This document shows, in pieces, positions 25,901 through 41,315 of a stretch of DNA of 64,000 nucleotides. Source of the DNA: Lingula anatina (lineage: Eukaryota > Brachiopoda > Lingulata > Lingulida > Lingulidae); assembly GCF_001039355.2 (NCBI RefSeq), contig NW_019774347.1, positions 190,108 through 254,107 on the forward strand. The letters run 5' to 3'. A program made the position numbers and the translations under genes. Numbering within the stretch: position 1 is the first letter of the stretch; each line of letters begins with the position of its first letter. The notes under the pieces are model-generated. The model made no database searches. It had not been told where the DNA came from and saw only the letters and a list, made by a program, of their open reading frames with translations.

Positions 25901-28900
25901 TTGCTCTTAAACACATATATTTGCACATCAACTAAAAGCTTGTATAGAACAATTGGACATCACTTAAAAGCTTGTATAGAGAACAATTGGAAAGCGACCC
26001 TCGCCTAGCATTAATCTGCTACTAAAGTACATGTATATGCCACACTCTCTTAAGATTTAACAAACGAACGACTCACCGTGTGGGAAATTTTTCTCTGTTT
26101 TCATTTCTCAAATAGAAGCATCAATTCAATTACAATATGTGCCATTATATACGGCAGGATGACTCGAATTTAGACTGTAAACAAAAATTATGAACAACAG
26201 CATTAATTGTCTCTTGTCATAAAAGACGCCATATCAGTCATTTTACAGTAGAAATCATGCCGGATAATATGAATGAATTTGCCTTGGTTGCCTAAAGGCT
26301 TTCACTTAATTAGCTGTACCGGTTATAGTTGATTATTATCTATATGCCCAGTACAGAATACGAAACGGACATTTTGAAACTATTTTCAGACTTCGTTGGC
26401 GCTACTTATGTCATTAAAGTACTAACTCTGATTGCATGTGGAAAAATAATTTTTTATTATGACTATTAGGACAACGTACACTGTAGAACACTCTCGTTAA
26501 CTGAGGAATATTTCTTTTGCTTGGAGTATTTTTTAAAACCACGTGCAGTAGAACACATGACGCCGATGAACAAGAAACGTTTTTCTATACAAAAGAGATA
26601 ACACACACACTAGAACCTGCCACAGTATTGGAACACGTGTGGAAACACATGGGAACTGCATCCTCTTCCTCTCTTTATCTTGCTACATGTGCCACCATAT
26701 AACACCCTGTACACTCGGGGTCTCCGCTACACTTACTTCGAACGATTGCTTTCAACGAAACCTGTGCAATACCGCGGTTTACCGAGATAAACAGGGTAAC
26801 AGATAACGGAACTGCGCCCAACAGGTGCGTGTCGTTTTAGGTAAAATGGATAGTCCGACACTTCCCAAATTTAGTAATTTGATCTAATAAGCAGAGAGTA
26901 ATCAATGGTTTTCTTGCAAGATAGATGTATTCATCCGGCCCCCAGGGGTTAATTGCAGGAACCCAGCTACAACCCTTGGTCCACGTGGCATTTTGTACTG
27001 TCTAAAGCATGCAAAGTTATCATCACGTTGTTGATGTTAGAATCTGTTCTCCGCTTGTTTCCTCTTCCCTAGACAAAGAGATCGAACGTCGTATGAATAT
27101 GTCAACAAAGACGTGGCATCGAGCACATGCAAGATGGTGATCATATTATCTTGCGGTAATTTTGAGACACCTTTGGCGCCTCCCTCGCCAGATTCCTTTA
27201 GGATTTCAATTAATTCGCAGCCAGGGCTTTTTTATTACGTTACACAGTAAGCGTAAATGTGAGAAGATAAAGGGCAAAGTTAAGACGAACAGAAAAGCAT
27301 TTGTAGTAAAAAAAGGCAGAGAGAAAAAAGGGGACTATGAAACGGTAAGAGACGTCAAGAGTGGGCATAACCTCTTGCTTCTACGTCTTTCGAATTTTGT
27401 GCTTTTCTTATTCGGTAAGGTTCCAAAGGTGCTTCGGTGATAGCAATGGGTTTAATAAATAACAGATAAAATCGCAACATATCTCGTCAGTGCTAAGCTC
27501 TAATCATTCAAAGTAAAACAGATGGAGATCACCACAAATCGATTTGATTGTTGATTTGGATGGACAAGAGATAAACTAAAGTTGTTAATATATCCGCTGT
27601 TTTTAGTTCCATCTATGGGGTCTAAAGCGCTACAATTACTGGAGCGTAAACACATCAAAGAAAAGATTGCTGTTTACGTAAGAAGTCTTTGACAGATCTC
27701 TGTTTTTGCTGCCAAAAGTATTCTACTTTTTACAGAATACGCATATACAATTGATCCATTTGACTAGATATCATCAGTGAGTTTAATTACGCATAATGAT
27801 ATGTAACTTTCACTCACTCGCAGATTTTGTTGAGTTTTATTGAAGATTGGGTTCGAATTTTTTCCTGGTTGTCTCCAACCAGCACGTGTTCCAGTATGAT
27901 TTTTGGTCATGTGGTTAGCATGATGCACGTGCTATCAACTCCCTGTGATATTTCAAAAAACGTTTTCTATAAGACAAACGCAGTAAACAGGTAAGATGAT
28001 CTCAGAGAAAGTTGCCACCGTCTGAGATTACTTAACGTACCGGAAATCAATTTGAGCAAATCTGCAAACGTTAATTACGAGCTGACACGAAAGTCGGACA
28101 CAGTCTCGCATTACTGACAGGGAGGAGAAAAAATCTTTGACCTTGGGGGGAGGGGGGTTTGAAGGATCTAGGAAGCAAAACTGTTTTAAGACTCTTCTAA
28201 ATAATTTTATTGTTGAATAGGTAAATCTGCCGTGAAACCCCGTGCTTTGTGATTGCTTTGTACTTTTTGAAAAATGAAACTAGACTAGCTGGTTTAACGA
28301 AGCATGTATGTAACTGGCATATTGCGCTTTAAATCAGGGTTGTAAGGGTTATGCAACCGATCAGAAAGCACAGCTGTAAAACCCTGAATGTTGAATTTGA
28401 TGCCAACCCTCTTACTGATTTTTTGACAGACTCAATAATATCAACAATGTTTGTTTTGCCAAAGTAATTGAAGAGCTAGGAGGCAATCGCATCGAAATGG
28501 GGAAACAATTGCTGTTGAAATGTTGCTAAGCGGCGCCATCTCCCTGCTGAATGTCAGCCATATTGATATAAAGACACTCGGTTGTTATGTCAGTGTTTTG
28601 TAACAATTTCCACTTACCTGGGTATGGTATTGAATTCAGTCAATCTGACGGAACTCGCAATGTTATAGGCTTGCTTTGTCTGATGGCAATTTTGACCGGA
28701 ATAATTTTCAGGTTTGCCTAGTTGTTTTTGCCAAAATAAACGGAAATTATAGGCAACTTGAATAGAAACAAATTAGAAGAACGTGATTATGTTCTTCAGC
28801 GCCCACAATGGCCCAGGTTGACTACATTGTCTCAGAGAGCGAATGTCGACGGGAACTCAGCAAGGGGTATTTTACAATCCGAATGTCATACAACATGGTT

Positions 28901-30480
28901 AATCAGTTGAAAGCTTGTGACTAATTGTTCAATTTATACACCAATACCATCCTTCCATGGGAAATCGATACATTTCCAGTGCATTCACACTGAACCCTTA
29001 GGAAATGAGCGACCAATACAATTTTTATTAATTGCCAATGACAACGTTAAAGCATTACAGAAGATTGCAATATAAAACCAAGGAAGGACTCAAAACAATG
29101 CCATTAATCAATATTAAAACCCCCAGAGCAGCCAAAGCACTATTTGTCCTCAAAGTCAGGTGAGGTAGAAAAACAAGGCTATCATTATTTTGCGTTGTAA
29201 AAATGCACTTAACATCACCTGGTTCAGTGAAATTGCAGAATGAGCTTGTTTTTTTCCAAAACACAGGATGTACGCCTGATAGCATATTAAACCACACCAA
29301 ACAATATGCCCATAAAATGAGGACAGTTTAACTTGAAGTGTTGAAAACAATCGAAAATAAAAAGTGTTTTCGAATAAATGGGTTGTACAATGTCTAAATC
29401 TATACCCATGAATTATCCTAATTACTCTATTTCGGTGTTGACACATAGACGGTTTGCATACGAAATAAAATCGAAAACATGGCAGAAGAGAGATTTTGTC
29501 TTTTTTTTTTTACTTTCATTCCCTTTTCGTACATGTATATATGCTGCTTATATGTAATTAAAAGCAAGCTGTAACTCAAGGTGTTCAATTATTGAATGAG
29601 CTTCCATCGACATGGGTATTGGGTCTAGTGGCCAATGTATTGTAACAGACCTCTTAGTATTGAAAAATTACTGAAATAGCCAGCTTCGTTGTATGATTAT
29701 AAACTGGGGCCCAGATATGCCTTAGAACTTGTAGAAATGTTTTCGAGATTTTAAAATATATATTATAGTATAGTAGTGATACGGGCGTGTTGTACGTGGT
29801 AAAACCATTTAGAGCTGATTTAAAAAATGACAGTACAGTCACACCGACTGCATTGTTACCCACTACATATCTACACAGCCTACACACACAGATCCTGTTA
29901 AGAAACATCAGGCAATAGTAGCCACTGCAATTTGTTCTGGGTACCTAGAAACTGCTTTACGCACATAAATGACAGTATATGAAGTGCATTCGTTAAGTAT
30001 GCCAATGAGATTAATGAGTAGCCGTCAACTTTAAAGCCTGTTGGTTCGATCGAGCCTGATACATTTTCACGGGGCAAAAAAGCCTCGAAAAATAACTGCA
30101 TTTACAAATAGTCTTGTGGTCACTATCTGTTATTAATTACAAAACTAAATCTAAGCACTATAAAAATTGGTTCCTTTCTCATGTTTTTATCTGTTTGTCT
30201 ACTTTCAGAGGGCCATAACGTTGCGGTGTCGTATGACTGTAAATTCGTGGAGACGTCTGCCGTTTTAAACCACCAAGTTGACGAACTATTAGCGGGGGTT
30301 ATTCGACAAATTAAACTTAAAGAACAACAGGTAATCTCGGACAACTCGAGCCCAGTGAACCAAGCTTACGGCAAAGACAGACGATCAAGCTTATCTAAAT
30401 CAGCAAAAAATTTATTTGATAAACTTTTAAAGAGAAACTCATCGATAAGTAGTTCTGCCGGCGACCTGTATTCGCCCTGA
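15803..30480 (+). CDS. RGK-family (Rad/Rem/Gem-like) small GTPase, four coding exons, 405 aa
   Basis: Spliced CDS: 15803-16472, 21346-21428, 23893-24085, 30209-30480. All junctions are GT-AG and phases match (1, 0, 1). RGK proteins are Ras-related and, in vertebrates, bind calcium-channel beta subunits, lower high-voltage-activated calcium current and affect Rho-kinase signalling at the membrane and cytoskeleton. Residues 1-190 form a long Ser-rich extension containing RRNSVP (99-104), which fits a PKA and 14-3-3 mode-I site. The G domain follows: P-loop GESGVGRS (198-205), core strand DAYVIVYSV (263-271), G4 NKSDL (302-306) and G5 DCKFVETSA (325-333), the last being near-diagnostic of RGK. 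A basic tail, KSAKNLFDKLLKRNSS, matches the RGK membrane-binding tail. Odd points: the P-loop Lys is Arg, the DxWE region reads DCSP, and the tail lacks the usual cysteine. The start ATG has a good context (gaaaATGG) and is the first in the frame. Family assignment is firm; which vertebrate paralogue it matches is not resolvable. Confidence 0.93.
16490..16511. repeat. (CT)n beside the RGK exon 1 donor
   Basis: CT dinucleotide run starting about 18 bases past the splice donor, pyrimidine-rich in the transcript and so a possible binding tract for PTB-type splicing regulators. Confidence 0.8.
19436..19461. repeat. poly(C), 26 bases
   Basis: Uninterrupted C run in RGK intron 1, one of many C or G homopolymers in the window. 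Confidence 0.9.
20240..20350. mobile_element. remnant of the GATCGATC MITE family (3' half)
   Basis: GAGGCGTGTT, ATCTGACTGCACTTAGCGAGA and CGCGGAGTTGGATCGATC match, in order, the 3' half of the element at 34028-34226. The terminal repeat is not preserved. Confidence 0.45.
21346..21428 (+). CDS. RGK gene coding exon 2 (switch region)
   Basis: An 83-base exon between TTTCAG and GTAAGG. With the split codon it gives 28 residues (224-251) beginning with four acidic or polar residues (DDDND) and containing IKVSVLMDDEETDLSFD, which matches the strand that leads into switch II of RGK proteins. The position of DxWE reads DCSP. Confidence 0.88.
21429..23892 (+). other. RGK intron 2 (2.5 kb)
   Basis: GTAAGG to TTCTAG. 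Contains an alternating GC/AC tract at 21507-21530 and a 28-A run at 22935-22962. No further exon or mobile element recognised. Confidence 0.85.
23893..24085 (+). CDS. RGK gene coding exon 3 (GTPase core, G4)
   Basis: Begins after TTTTCTAG and ends at GAAG|GTGAGT. Codes residues 252-315 plus one base. It opens with an acidic run of five Glu, then DAYVIVYSVADRSSF, typical of the Ras core, and the guanine-specificity motif NKSDL. The open frame runs on past the donor into intron and MITE sequence, which is not coding. Confidence 0.93.
24086..30208 (+). other. RGK intron 3 (6.1 kb)
   Basis: GTGAGT to CTTTCAG. Apart from the MITE it holds a 22-A run (25598-25619), a 33-bp tandem pair near 25930-25990 (AAAGCTTGTATAGA repeated) and plain AT-rich DNA. 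No exon recognised. Confidence 0.85.
24131..24840. mobile_element. Harbinger-like palindromic MITE, copy 2 (710 bp), in RGK intron 3
   Basis: Same ends as the element at 7340 (TGCCCCTATTTCACACAGACC and its complement), flanked by TTA on both sides (24128-24130, 24841-24843). The interior is packed with the word ACGAAT or its complement every 10-15 bases, reminiscent of transposase-binding sub-terminal repeats. The left arm lacks a stretch present in the right arm. It begins 45 bases after the exon 3 donor. No transposase frame. Confidence 0.88.
30209..30480 (+). CDS. RGK gene coding exon 4 (G5 and C-terminal tail), stop
   Basis: Begins after CTTTCAG; the split codon makes Glu316. Codes EGHNVAVSYDCKFVETSA, then the basic helix and the end SSSAGDLYSP before TGA. 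The family end is usually KSCHDLSVL-like; here Ala stands where the cysteine is expected. The tail is also shorter than in vertebrate members. Confidence 0.93.
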
Positions 30481-30708
30481 TATGCCAAAATGAAAACCAA
30501 AGATACATGTAAGTCCAATCAACCATCGACTGAAATGAGCGTTGATGCTCATCAAGATAAAGTCCATGCCCATCGCTTTGGCACCGGTATGCCATAAACA
30601 GCGCCATCTACAAATGAGAAAAGCAAGATGCCAGATGGTGTATAATTAATGACTGCAGGGATAAGCTCTTAATTCTCAGTTGGCAATTATGATCTTTCTA
30701 AGAGATCT

Positions 30709-30714
30709 ATTAAA
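30709..30714 (+). terminator. candidate polyadenylation signal of the RGK gene (ATTAAA)
   Basis: The ATTAAA variant signal is 229 bases after the stop codon, and no AATAAA was seen between the stop and the T run. The 857-T tract begins 30 bases downstream, where a U-rich downstream element would be expected. Assignment is tentative. Confidence 0.35.
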
Positions 30715-30740
30715 AGCAGGAAATAATTGTTAATTGATGC

Positions 30741-34027
<3,287 letters not shown>

Positions 34028-34226
34028 AGGGAGCATTCAGATGCAGACATCTGGGTCGAACCTACTCTGCCGGGATAAGCCGAACGCACACGAAAGTTTA
34101 TTATCCCCTAGCTGCTCTAAGAGGCGTGTCAGACAATTAAGCTTATTACAATGATTGCACTCTAGAGAGCTTCCCCGCAGAGTTGGATCGATCCAGTTGG
34201 TACGATGTCTGAATCTGAATGCGGTC
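34028..34226. mobile_element. MITE, GATCGATC family, copy D (199 bp)
   Basis: Ends GAGCATTCAG / CTGAATGC, flanked by TTA (34025-34027, 34227-34229). Inside: CTTCCCCGCAGAGTTGGATC GATCC and GAGGCGTGTCAGACAATTAA, placing it with the elements at 9655 and 20240 as a diverged subfamily. Confidence 0.75.
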
Positions 34227-35449
34227 TTAGAGTCCATAACATCCGAAGTCTCCGTTATAAAAAATATTTTATAAAAGAAATTTGATTATTGCTATGACGT
34301 TAAAGGTCAACATGGTGTTGTTTCATACATACATCAATAAAAGAATATTGTTTCTTCGTTACATTTCTTGTGTATGTTTCTATTGCGCATGCGTTGTAAA
34401 CTTTGTCCCATAGACTGTACTTCCATACAGCCGAAATATTGCCCTTGATATGCATTTTTGGTAGCAACTATCAGATTTGAAGTTAAATACCGTTAAAATG
34501 TGATGTTTCACACGATGCTCACACTAGTAATGTTGAGAGATTTTCTTTTGTTTTTTCAACTTCTTACACACTGAACTAAAATTATAGATTGATACACAAA
34601 AAGTGTTCGAGTACAATTGTTTGAAGGAATTGGAAAGGCGAAGTTGTTATTGGGCTTCTTGATAAAAGTGTCCAAAACCTAACCAAATCTGTTTAAAAAT
34701 CGCGTTCAAATTTCGTACTTGGGGTCAATAATACGCCTACTTTACCTTAGAGTATCCAACAACGAGGAAATTTAAGATAAGGGTTATTTATTACTTCCGA
34801 GAGTCACCACGGCTATCAAATTTATGTGAAGATTATACATATTATTAGGTAATAGCAAACTAATTCTTAGACAAAACAAAGCTTATAAATTTGACACTTT
34901 TTATGCTTCCCTTTTATGCTTTTTATGCTTCCCTTTTTTTATCCATTCTGAAATTTTCCTCAAATTCGTCCATAATGTTTTCAGTTAGACTGTTAGCTAA
35001 TAAACCAACAAAAATAAGACATAACTTCCTTGGCGGAGGTAACGGCTATATTTTATGGATCTATGGAATTTTCATACTTCACTGGAATAGTTTTCACAAG
35101 AGATAATATAAAATTAAACGTCCTGTTCACGCCGAACGCTTCTATAACATAATCACTGACTGTGCACTCAAGAACATAACGTGCTGCCTTTGTTTCTAGA
35201 TTATAAGGAATGGTTAACGGCTGAAGTGGATAACATAAAAACATGCGCCTGCCTCTGTTTTTTTTTCATCCCTAATTCTTTATTCTCTTGTTTTTTCTTT
35301 ATTTCTTTATATTCATTTACGATTTTGTATGTGATTGACGCAAGTCATGATTCTGAAGTCTTTCGTTTGACGTTAACATATTAACACAGTCTATTGTCAG
35401 ACTTATAAAGTTGATAAGGATCACAACTTGATCAGTCATCAGGAAATCT

Positions 35450-35609
35450 GGGCCTCGTTTCATCAACACTGGATAGAGCTCCCGATTTTGCTATGCAGTG
35501 GTTGAAAATAGCTGCTATCTCCGGATAACTGTCTAGAGTAGAACAATTTTATTCAATGGAGGGTGTTATCCATAGAAAAGCGCTATCCAGTGTTGATGAA
35601 ACTGGACCC
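35450..35609. mobile_element. short inverted-repeat element (160 bp)
   Basis: Both ends carry GTTTCATCAACACTGGATAG or its complement; the 27-bp terminal repeats differ at a few outer positions. The interior has a second inverted pair around the ATAGCTGCTATC region. No target duplication is certain. Noncoding MITE. Confidence 0.7.
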
Positions 35610-36196
35610 TGATGAATAAATATAGCTTTGCAGACCTAAGAACTGGTTAAGGGGGATGGGGGGGGGGGGGGGGGGATTGGGCTGAAGGACGTGTTCACCC
35701 GCAGACTGACCCGGAACCTGATGCATACAGTGCCGCCGGAAATTCCCCTTACCAAAAGGCCGCATGGTCTCCCAACCCTGCCCCGTATGGTCGAACAATA
35801 GAGGCCGCATGATAATTACAGGGTAGGGGAATCGAAAGTAATCCTTATCGGACACCCAAATTAGTCGGTTCAACGAACACGCTCTGCTCCTTATTAATTG
35901 CCTCACTTAAGTTTTCTATTATAGCTGATGCAAAGAGATTGCTGTCGACACCGGGTTATGTTGTATCAACTGCAACAGATGACTAGAGTAAAGGCAAATC
36001 GAATATGAGAACAAAACTCTGATCATGAAGAACAAATCAGGCTTAGTTTTAACACGAAAAAACAATTTTATTTGACGTTAACTTGATGATAATAAGTCAC
36101 GACCAACACAAGCGTAGTTAAAATGAATAATTTTAAGTAGCTATTACATCAAATAACCATCAATGTCTCATTATTTTTATTACATGTGTTGCTAGT

Positions 36197-36598
36197 TTAG
36201 TAGCCTGATGCACGACCTCCTTTCTCAATTATCGCTGGAATCACCTTCTTTAGGTGATTAATATATTTATTACACTTTTCTGCGTTAATATTTTCCCATG
36301 CCTCTCTAATGCCTTCAACAAGTTGTTCTCTCGTGGTCGGCTTAACACGCGTACGCAGGTGGTGTTTGATTTCAGCCCATACGTTTTCAATAGGGTTGAG
36401 GTCCGGGCTTTCTGGAGGGGTGCGAAACCAATTAATACCATGTTGCTCAATAAATGCAGCAGCAACTCGGCTGGTATGTTTGCTGTCGTTGTCCTGCTGG
36501 AACCTGTGGCCGTCTGGGAACATATCACGTACCGCGGGGATCAGGGCCTCACCTAATACATCTGTGTAAAAATCCGCGGTCATTATACAACTAAACAC
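36197..36598 (-). pseudogene. Tc1-like transposase, C-terminal fragment (about 133 codons)
   Basis: An open minus-strand frame containing the last two catalytic blocks of a DD34E Tc1/mariner transposase: FQQDNDSKHTS (second Asp) and SPDLNPIENVW (Glu), with exactly 34 residues between Asp and Glu, followed by a normal C-terminal tail ending GGRASGY. The DNA-binding domain and first catalytic Asp are absent; the frame upstream of ITADFY-like sequence (IMTADFY) is only distantly transposase-like. The surviving part has no stop or frameshift, so it is a fairly young 5'-truncated copy. Inverted repeats not found. Confidence 0.88.
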
Positions 36599-36639
36599 TA
36601 CAATGATACGCAGGCGGCACTGTAGTAGAGGCCTTGAAT

Positions 36640-39600
36640 CAAAGTTCTAAATATATTAAATATTATATAAACCATTCTAACCGCAATTTTTGACTTGTTT
36701 TCCGTCGCAATTAGATTGCGAGACTTAATGACTTTATGATGATAATTCAAACTAACGTGATGACGACAGCACTACCACTACATGTATCATTAAGTTGTTG
36801 GTGTCTTGGCGACAGGAAATGTTCAAATATTTGTTTTTAAAATCAGTACAAAGCCGTGTTTGAATGAATGTGTAAGCTGATTCCTTGCTTCTAAAAATAC
36901 TTTGCGCATTTAAGATAATAAATCTCTTTGAGGATGTCTAAGATTATACATCCCTTGTTCATATAATTAGAGCAAGGACAGAGGAAACGTTTCTTCTATC
37001 CCAGATTAGATAAAGCCGTTAATCCCTCTCACGGGTACCTGCCAAGAAAGCAATTTGACACATCTAATACGTGATTTCCTTTCACAATATCTGGTACTGA
37101 CGCCATAGGACATCTTATCATCATTTCTAAGACCCAAGATTTTTAAATACGTTAAATGCCATTTCCTTCTCTCCCTCATTTGCCAACAATTTATCCTTAG
37201 GTAATAAATGATAAATCAGTGCGTATTCAGAACAGAGGTCTCCCCGCCTTCACACGCAAGGTTGGATCCAGAGATATTTTCTGACCGTCTTCCAAATTAT
37301 CTTTGTTGATCCTTCCTCTATTTTTGACCGTCTTCTGACAGAAAAAATCATATACCCGTCAATGTAAATCTGACCTTCTTCCGGAAGACCCAGAAGATGG
37401 CCTCAATCCGCCCCTGACACGCACCGTGGCTGCACGGGCCTAGCAATTAAACCTAGGAGCAGAGATTTAATCCGTTTAATGGCGCGGTTGGAGGCGGGGC
37501 GATCATCATGAAATTAGCGGCATCGCTTTTTAAGTGGAGTCAGCCATATTTAGTCGGCGACTCAGTTAGTCCGCGGATTATCTGTTCTGAATAGGCTCTC
37601 TCTCATGATGTATGTTTTAATGCTCCAGTTTAAAGTAAAAAGTTAACCAAAAAAAAAAAAAAAAAAGACGTCAGTTTAACAACTCTCTGATTCCTATTTA
37701 TCTTTATTAAACTATATATTTCAATGTGTTATTATTATTATCATCATCATTAATGAAATAGTTGCCAGACTGTAGTAGTCATTTCGTGATTACAAGGCCG
37801 TCAAAACAGCCGCTAGCTGTTCAGGTGAGAGAGATAGTCGGCAACATTTAGAGACTTTACCACGATGTATTTTGATGTGACAGCATCATTATAAGACTTG
37901 ACAAGTCTTATTTCCGGGTTATCTCACCGGATAAGAAAATTCCAAACGTATCAAACAGCTTAAACATTTCACATTTAAAATCCATGGTAGCGCCTTCAAT
38001 CAGATAGGAAACCGCTTGAGCTTTAATTAATTCTGGGAAATGAGCACTTACAAAAACCTTCTGGATCTTGTCAATATGTTAACGTTTGGTACCCGCAATT
38101 ACCAAACTTCAATTAATTATTGTGTTTGAGGTAAAAGCACTTCAAGCCATACATATTAGCTACACTCACGGTAATAGCGAAACTTGATAGTTACGTTTTC
38201 TGTCATATTAATTAATGGTTTTTCACCCCACCCCTCGTTCCTTTACACAAGGAGGCAACCCTGTTACCTCCTTTGTGTGTCATTAAATAGGCAGGGGACG
38301 CTGGAGGCTCAAAGGAAACACAATGGTCAGAGAGATCGGGCAGGAATGTTCATGCATCGAACAAAGGTCCCAGAGGAGGTTGGTCGCTTGCAGGTGGCTC
38401 AAGGGAGACAGAAGGGTGGCAGAAGCATACACGTGGTTGTAGAATGGATGCTCAATGGTTGGTACGTAATAAATGCAATTTTACTGTCAACCTGTGCGGC
38501 GCTACTGCCTTCATTGTGCCTGCCCGCAATTCTGCCTCCCTTGGCGGACTATCAGCGTCCATTGCCAGACCCACCGGGCCCCTAGCCGGGGGGGGGGGGT
38601 CTTTTTCTGAAAAGGTGGGCTTTTTACCATGAACCCTCAAGACCTTCGTCTACTCAGATCAAATTTTACCTGGAGCAGACCTTATTCCGGCAAAAATGGA
38701 GGTCCGTTCAAATCCCACCACCCTCCGGATACGGGCCTGATTGCAGGATGGTGATAGTGACCCGCAGTGTCCCCATGCCAACTTTGAGCCACCATGGCGA
38801 CGCATCTGTCCCCTTTCTGCCTCCCTTTCTGCTTCCGCTGTGTTCTCAATTTTTTTCTGCCACCTATGGAATAGACTGCCGCGACTGGCTCATCAGGGAT
38901 ATAGCACATCTAATTGTTACATTGTACCTGCTGTGTTGTGTCAGCCAGATGCAGACCCACCTGGCTTATGGGTCTTCCACTCCTGCCCATCATTTTCATT
39001 CGGACAAAACTGCACACCCGATTCATTACCAGTTCATGTTGACCTTGTAAGATGGCACCATGCAAAAGAAGTTGATAGTTTATTCCTTCATTTTTGGAGA
39101 TGTGCTTGATTGGCTGACAGGAATAGAACTGAAAAATATTATAAAAATGTCAGAATATACCCAAGTACTTCAGATAACCCGGCAGTCGTCAAAGGTTGCC
39201 CAAACAACGCTCATTGGTCTGCTGTTGAGACAGAATAGTGACTGAATGGTTGCAATGCCTTGTATTGGAGTTCAACCCCCCCCCCATCCCCCCCCCCAAA
39301 TTTTGATCGTTCAGAGGAGGAACAAGGATGGCTAAAATATTTACAAAGTTTTGGCGCTGGCGACTATTGAGCTTCCTGGCTATATTTTGGGAGAGGCACA
39401 ACTGGTCAGCTTGGTTTATCTTTGGGGGTTTCTTCGTCCAATATTTTAGGTGAAGATGGCTTTGATGTCACGTTTACAAACTCATCCACTGATCATGAAA
39501 GAGATAGAGAGAGGCAGAGGGAGAGAGAAGGTGGGGAGAGAGGGAGAGAGAGACTTAACGTGTTGATTTGCCTTTATTAATCATGGAAAAACTCCTCACA

Positions 39601-41092
39601 CCTTTGAAGAAGACAAAGGCTGCACCAGTTTCATGTTTTCACCTATCACGAGCAGCGCCCATGAGAATACCAAGCATCCCACATAAAACCGACTTAGAGT
39701 TGGTAAGTACCCTGTCCTCACAGCGACTTTCACCTATGTTACACAAAGAATTAATAAAGATCGACCTTCTGGGTTGTGTCATTGCATAAACACGGTCAAG
39801 ATTATTGCGAAACTCATTCTGTCACAATTTACGTGACAATATGTTTGCAATAACTATTCACATATGAAATACAAAAGAAGCAATCAACAACTAATTCAGT
39901 TACACGCTGCAACAATATTCGTGTTGAAACAGACATATCGTGTTTCGGGGGAAACCACCCGTACCGCAGTCGAGTTCAGGGTATTCAACTCGGCGTCTCT
40001 CTCGATATCGGTGTAACAGAACAAAGGCTGCGCATGCGTGTTCGCGCTAAATAGTTATGTTAGAGACACGCCCGTGATTTTTTTTTTTTTTTTTTTTTTT
40101 TTTTCAAAGGATTACACTGCAAAATGCCACAATATGAAACGTTAGGCGTACTTTCTCCATACACTCACTTTGGTTTGGACTTACAATCAGTTAGGTCAGC
40201 CGAAACCATTCCAAAATTAAAGACGGGGTACGTTTCATCTTTTAGATATCTAAATTCCGTGCGGTTCTAAAAACTTTGAGCATTTTATTGCCTATATAGT
40301 AGAAATGTGAAGAGGCACTGTACTTTTATTGTACCAGTCAAGCAAACATGCCCATGTATAAAAAGATTGGCATTTAAGTTTATGTACTGTGTATGAGTGC
40401 GTGCAGTTTTTTCCATACACAACAGCGCTATTGCACGGGTCCAATAACTTTCACCAAAGAGCTCTCTAGTTTGGAAATGGACGAATTCTGTTGATACTGA
40501 CTGCACCAACAGCGTGCAATTCGGGCAATTTCCTTATGGAATATTTCTATTAGTGTTGTTGCTCTTCTTGCACGTCCCATATCAAGACAGCATGTCTGGA
40601 AATGGTCTTCGAACACAAGTTTTTGAGATCCTCAGATGGCGACCAGTTCTTGTGTCATGCAGTCTGCGTATTGCTATATTTCTCTTCATGGGGAATTTCT
40701 CGGGTTCTATAATATTAAAACTGTCATTTTGGTGACATCGCACATATTTGAACTGCGGTAGGGCTGACGCACATGCATAATTACAAAATGCGCAACCTGC
40801 CAATTACATGTACCAAGTCACGCCATTTTCTTGCATCATTATGCAAGCTACCGTTTCTGGATTAGATGGCCTCTCTAAAAGCATTTATTTAGTTTCTTAA
40901 TTACAGCTCATGGATTGTTGGTTTTTCATAAAAACGCCTATAAACGAAACCTTTCATAGATCGAAAGTTATGGTCGTTCACGAAACCGTTACTTAACAGC
41001 ATTTTGATCGCCCGGTGTGACAGGAATGGTAGTCCACTAGGAACCGTAGTCCGTTCCCCATTGTTTTGTATAGGTGACATTCGTCCCATGTA
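36640..41092. other. mostly noncoding DNA with a GC-richer patch
   Basis: 38270-39050 is GC-richer than its surroundings, with overlapping open frames of 100-133 codons on both strands and no recognisable domain. GA-rich simple sequence is at 39496-39552 and poly(T) at 40078-40104. A possible but unproven exon is at 39583-39702. Confidence 0.45.
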
Positions 41093-41313
41093 GGGGAGAC
41101 CGGGGCTAGTTGGACCCCGGGGTAAGTTGGCCCCCCATCAAGTCTCTTTAATAAAATTACTTTAAGATGCTAAATTATTTCATTTGGACTCACTATTGGA
41201 TACGGTCACTTTACAAAATGATGTGATAAATTCTTTTACCCCATAGTTACTTTGTCATAAATTGATGGAGGGGGGGCAACTTACCCCGGGGTCCAACTAG
41301 CCCCAGTCTCCCC
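41093..41313. mobile_element. palindromic element with GGGGAGACYGGGGCTAGTTGG ends (221 bp)
   Basis: The left end GGGGAGACCGGGGCTAGTTG and the right end are complementary with almost no mismatch for about 45 bases, including ACCCCGGGGTAAGTTGGCC. Flanked by TA on both sides (41091-41092, 41314-41315). The AT-rich middle is noncoding. Similar GC-armed elements are, to my knowledge, dispersed in many animal genomes. Confidence 0.8.
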
Positions 41314-41315
41314 TA

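Noticed and set aside
35583-35906. 107-codon minus-strand frame
   Set aside because: Crosses a G homopolymer and a MITE end; no domain recognisable.
36254-36569. Two plus-strand frames of 86-100 codons
   Set aside because: Antisense shadows of the Tc1 transposase fragment.
37240-37430. Possible SINE or MITE with GGATCCAGA / TCAATCCGCCCC ends
   Set aside because: The inverted similarity is too weak and no target duplication is visible.
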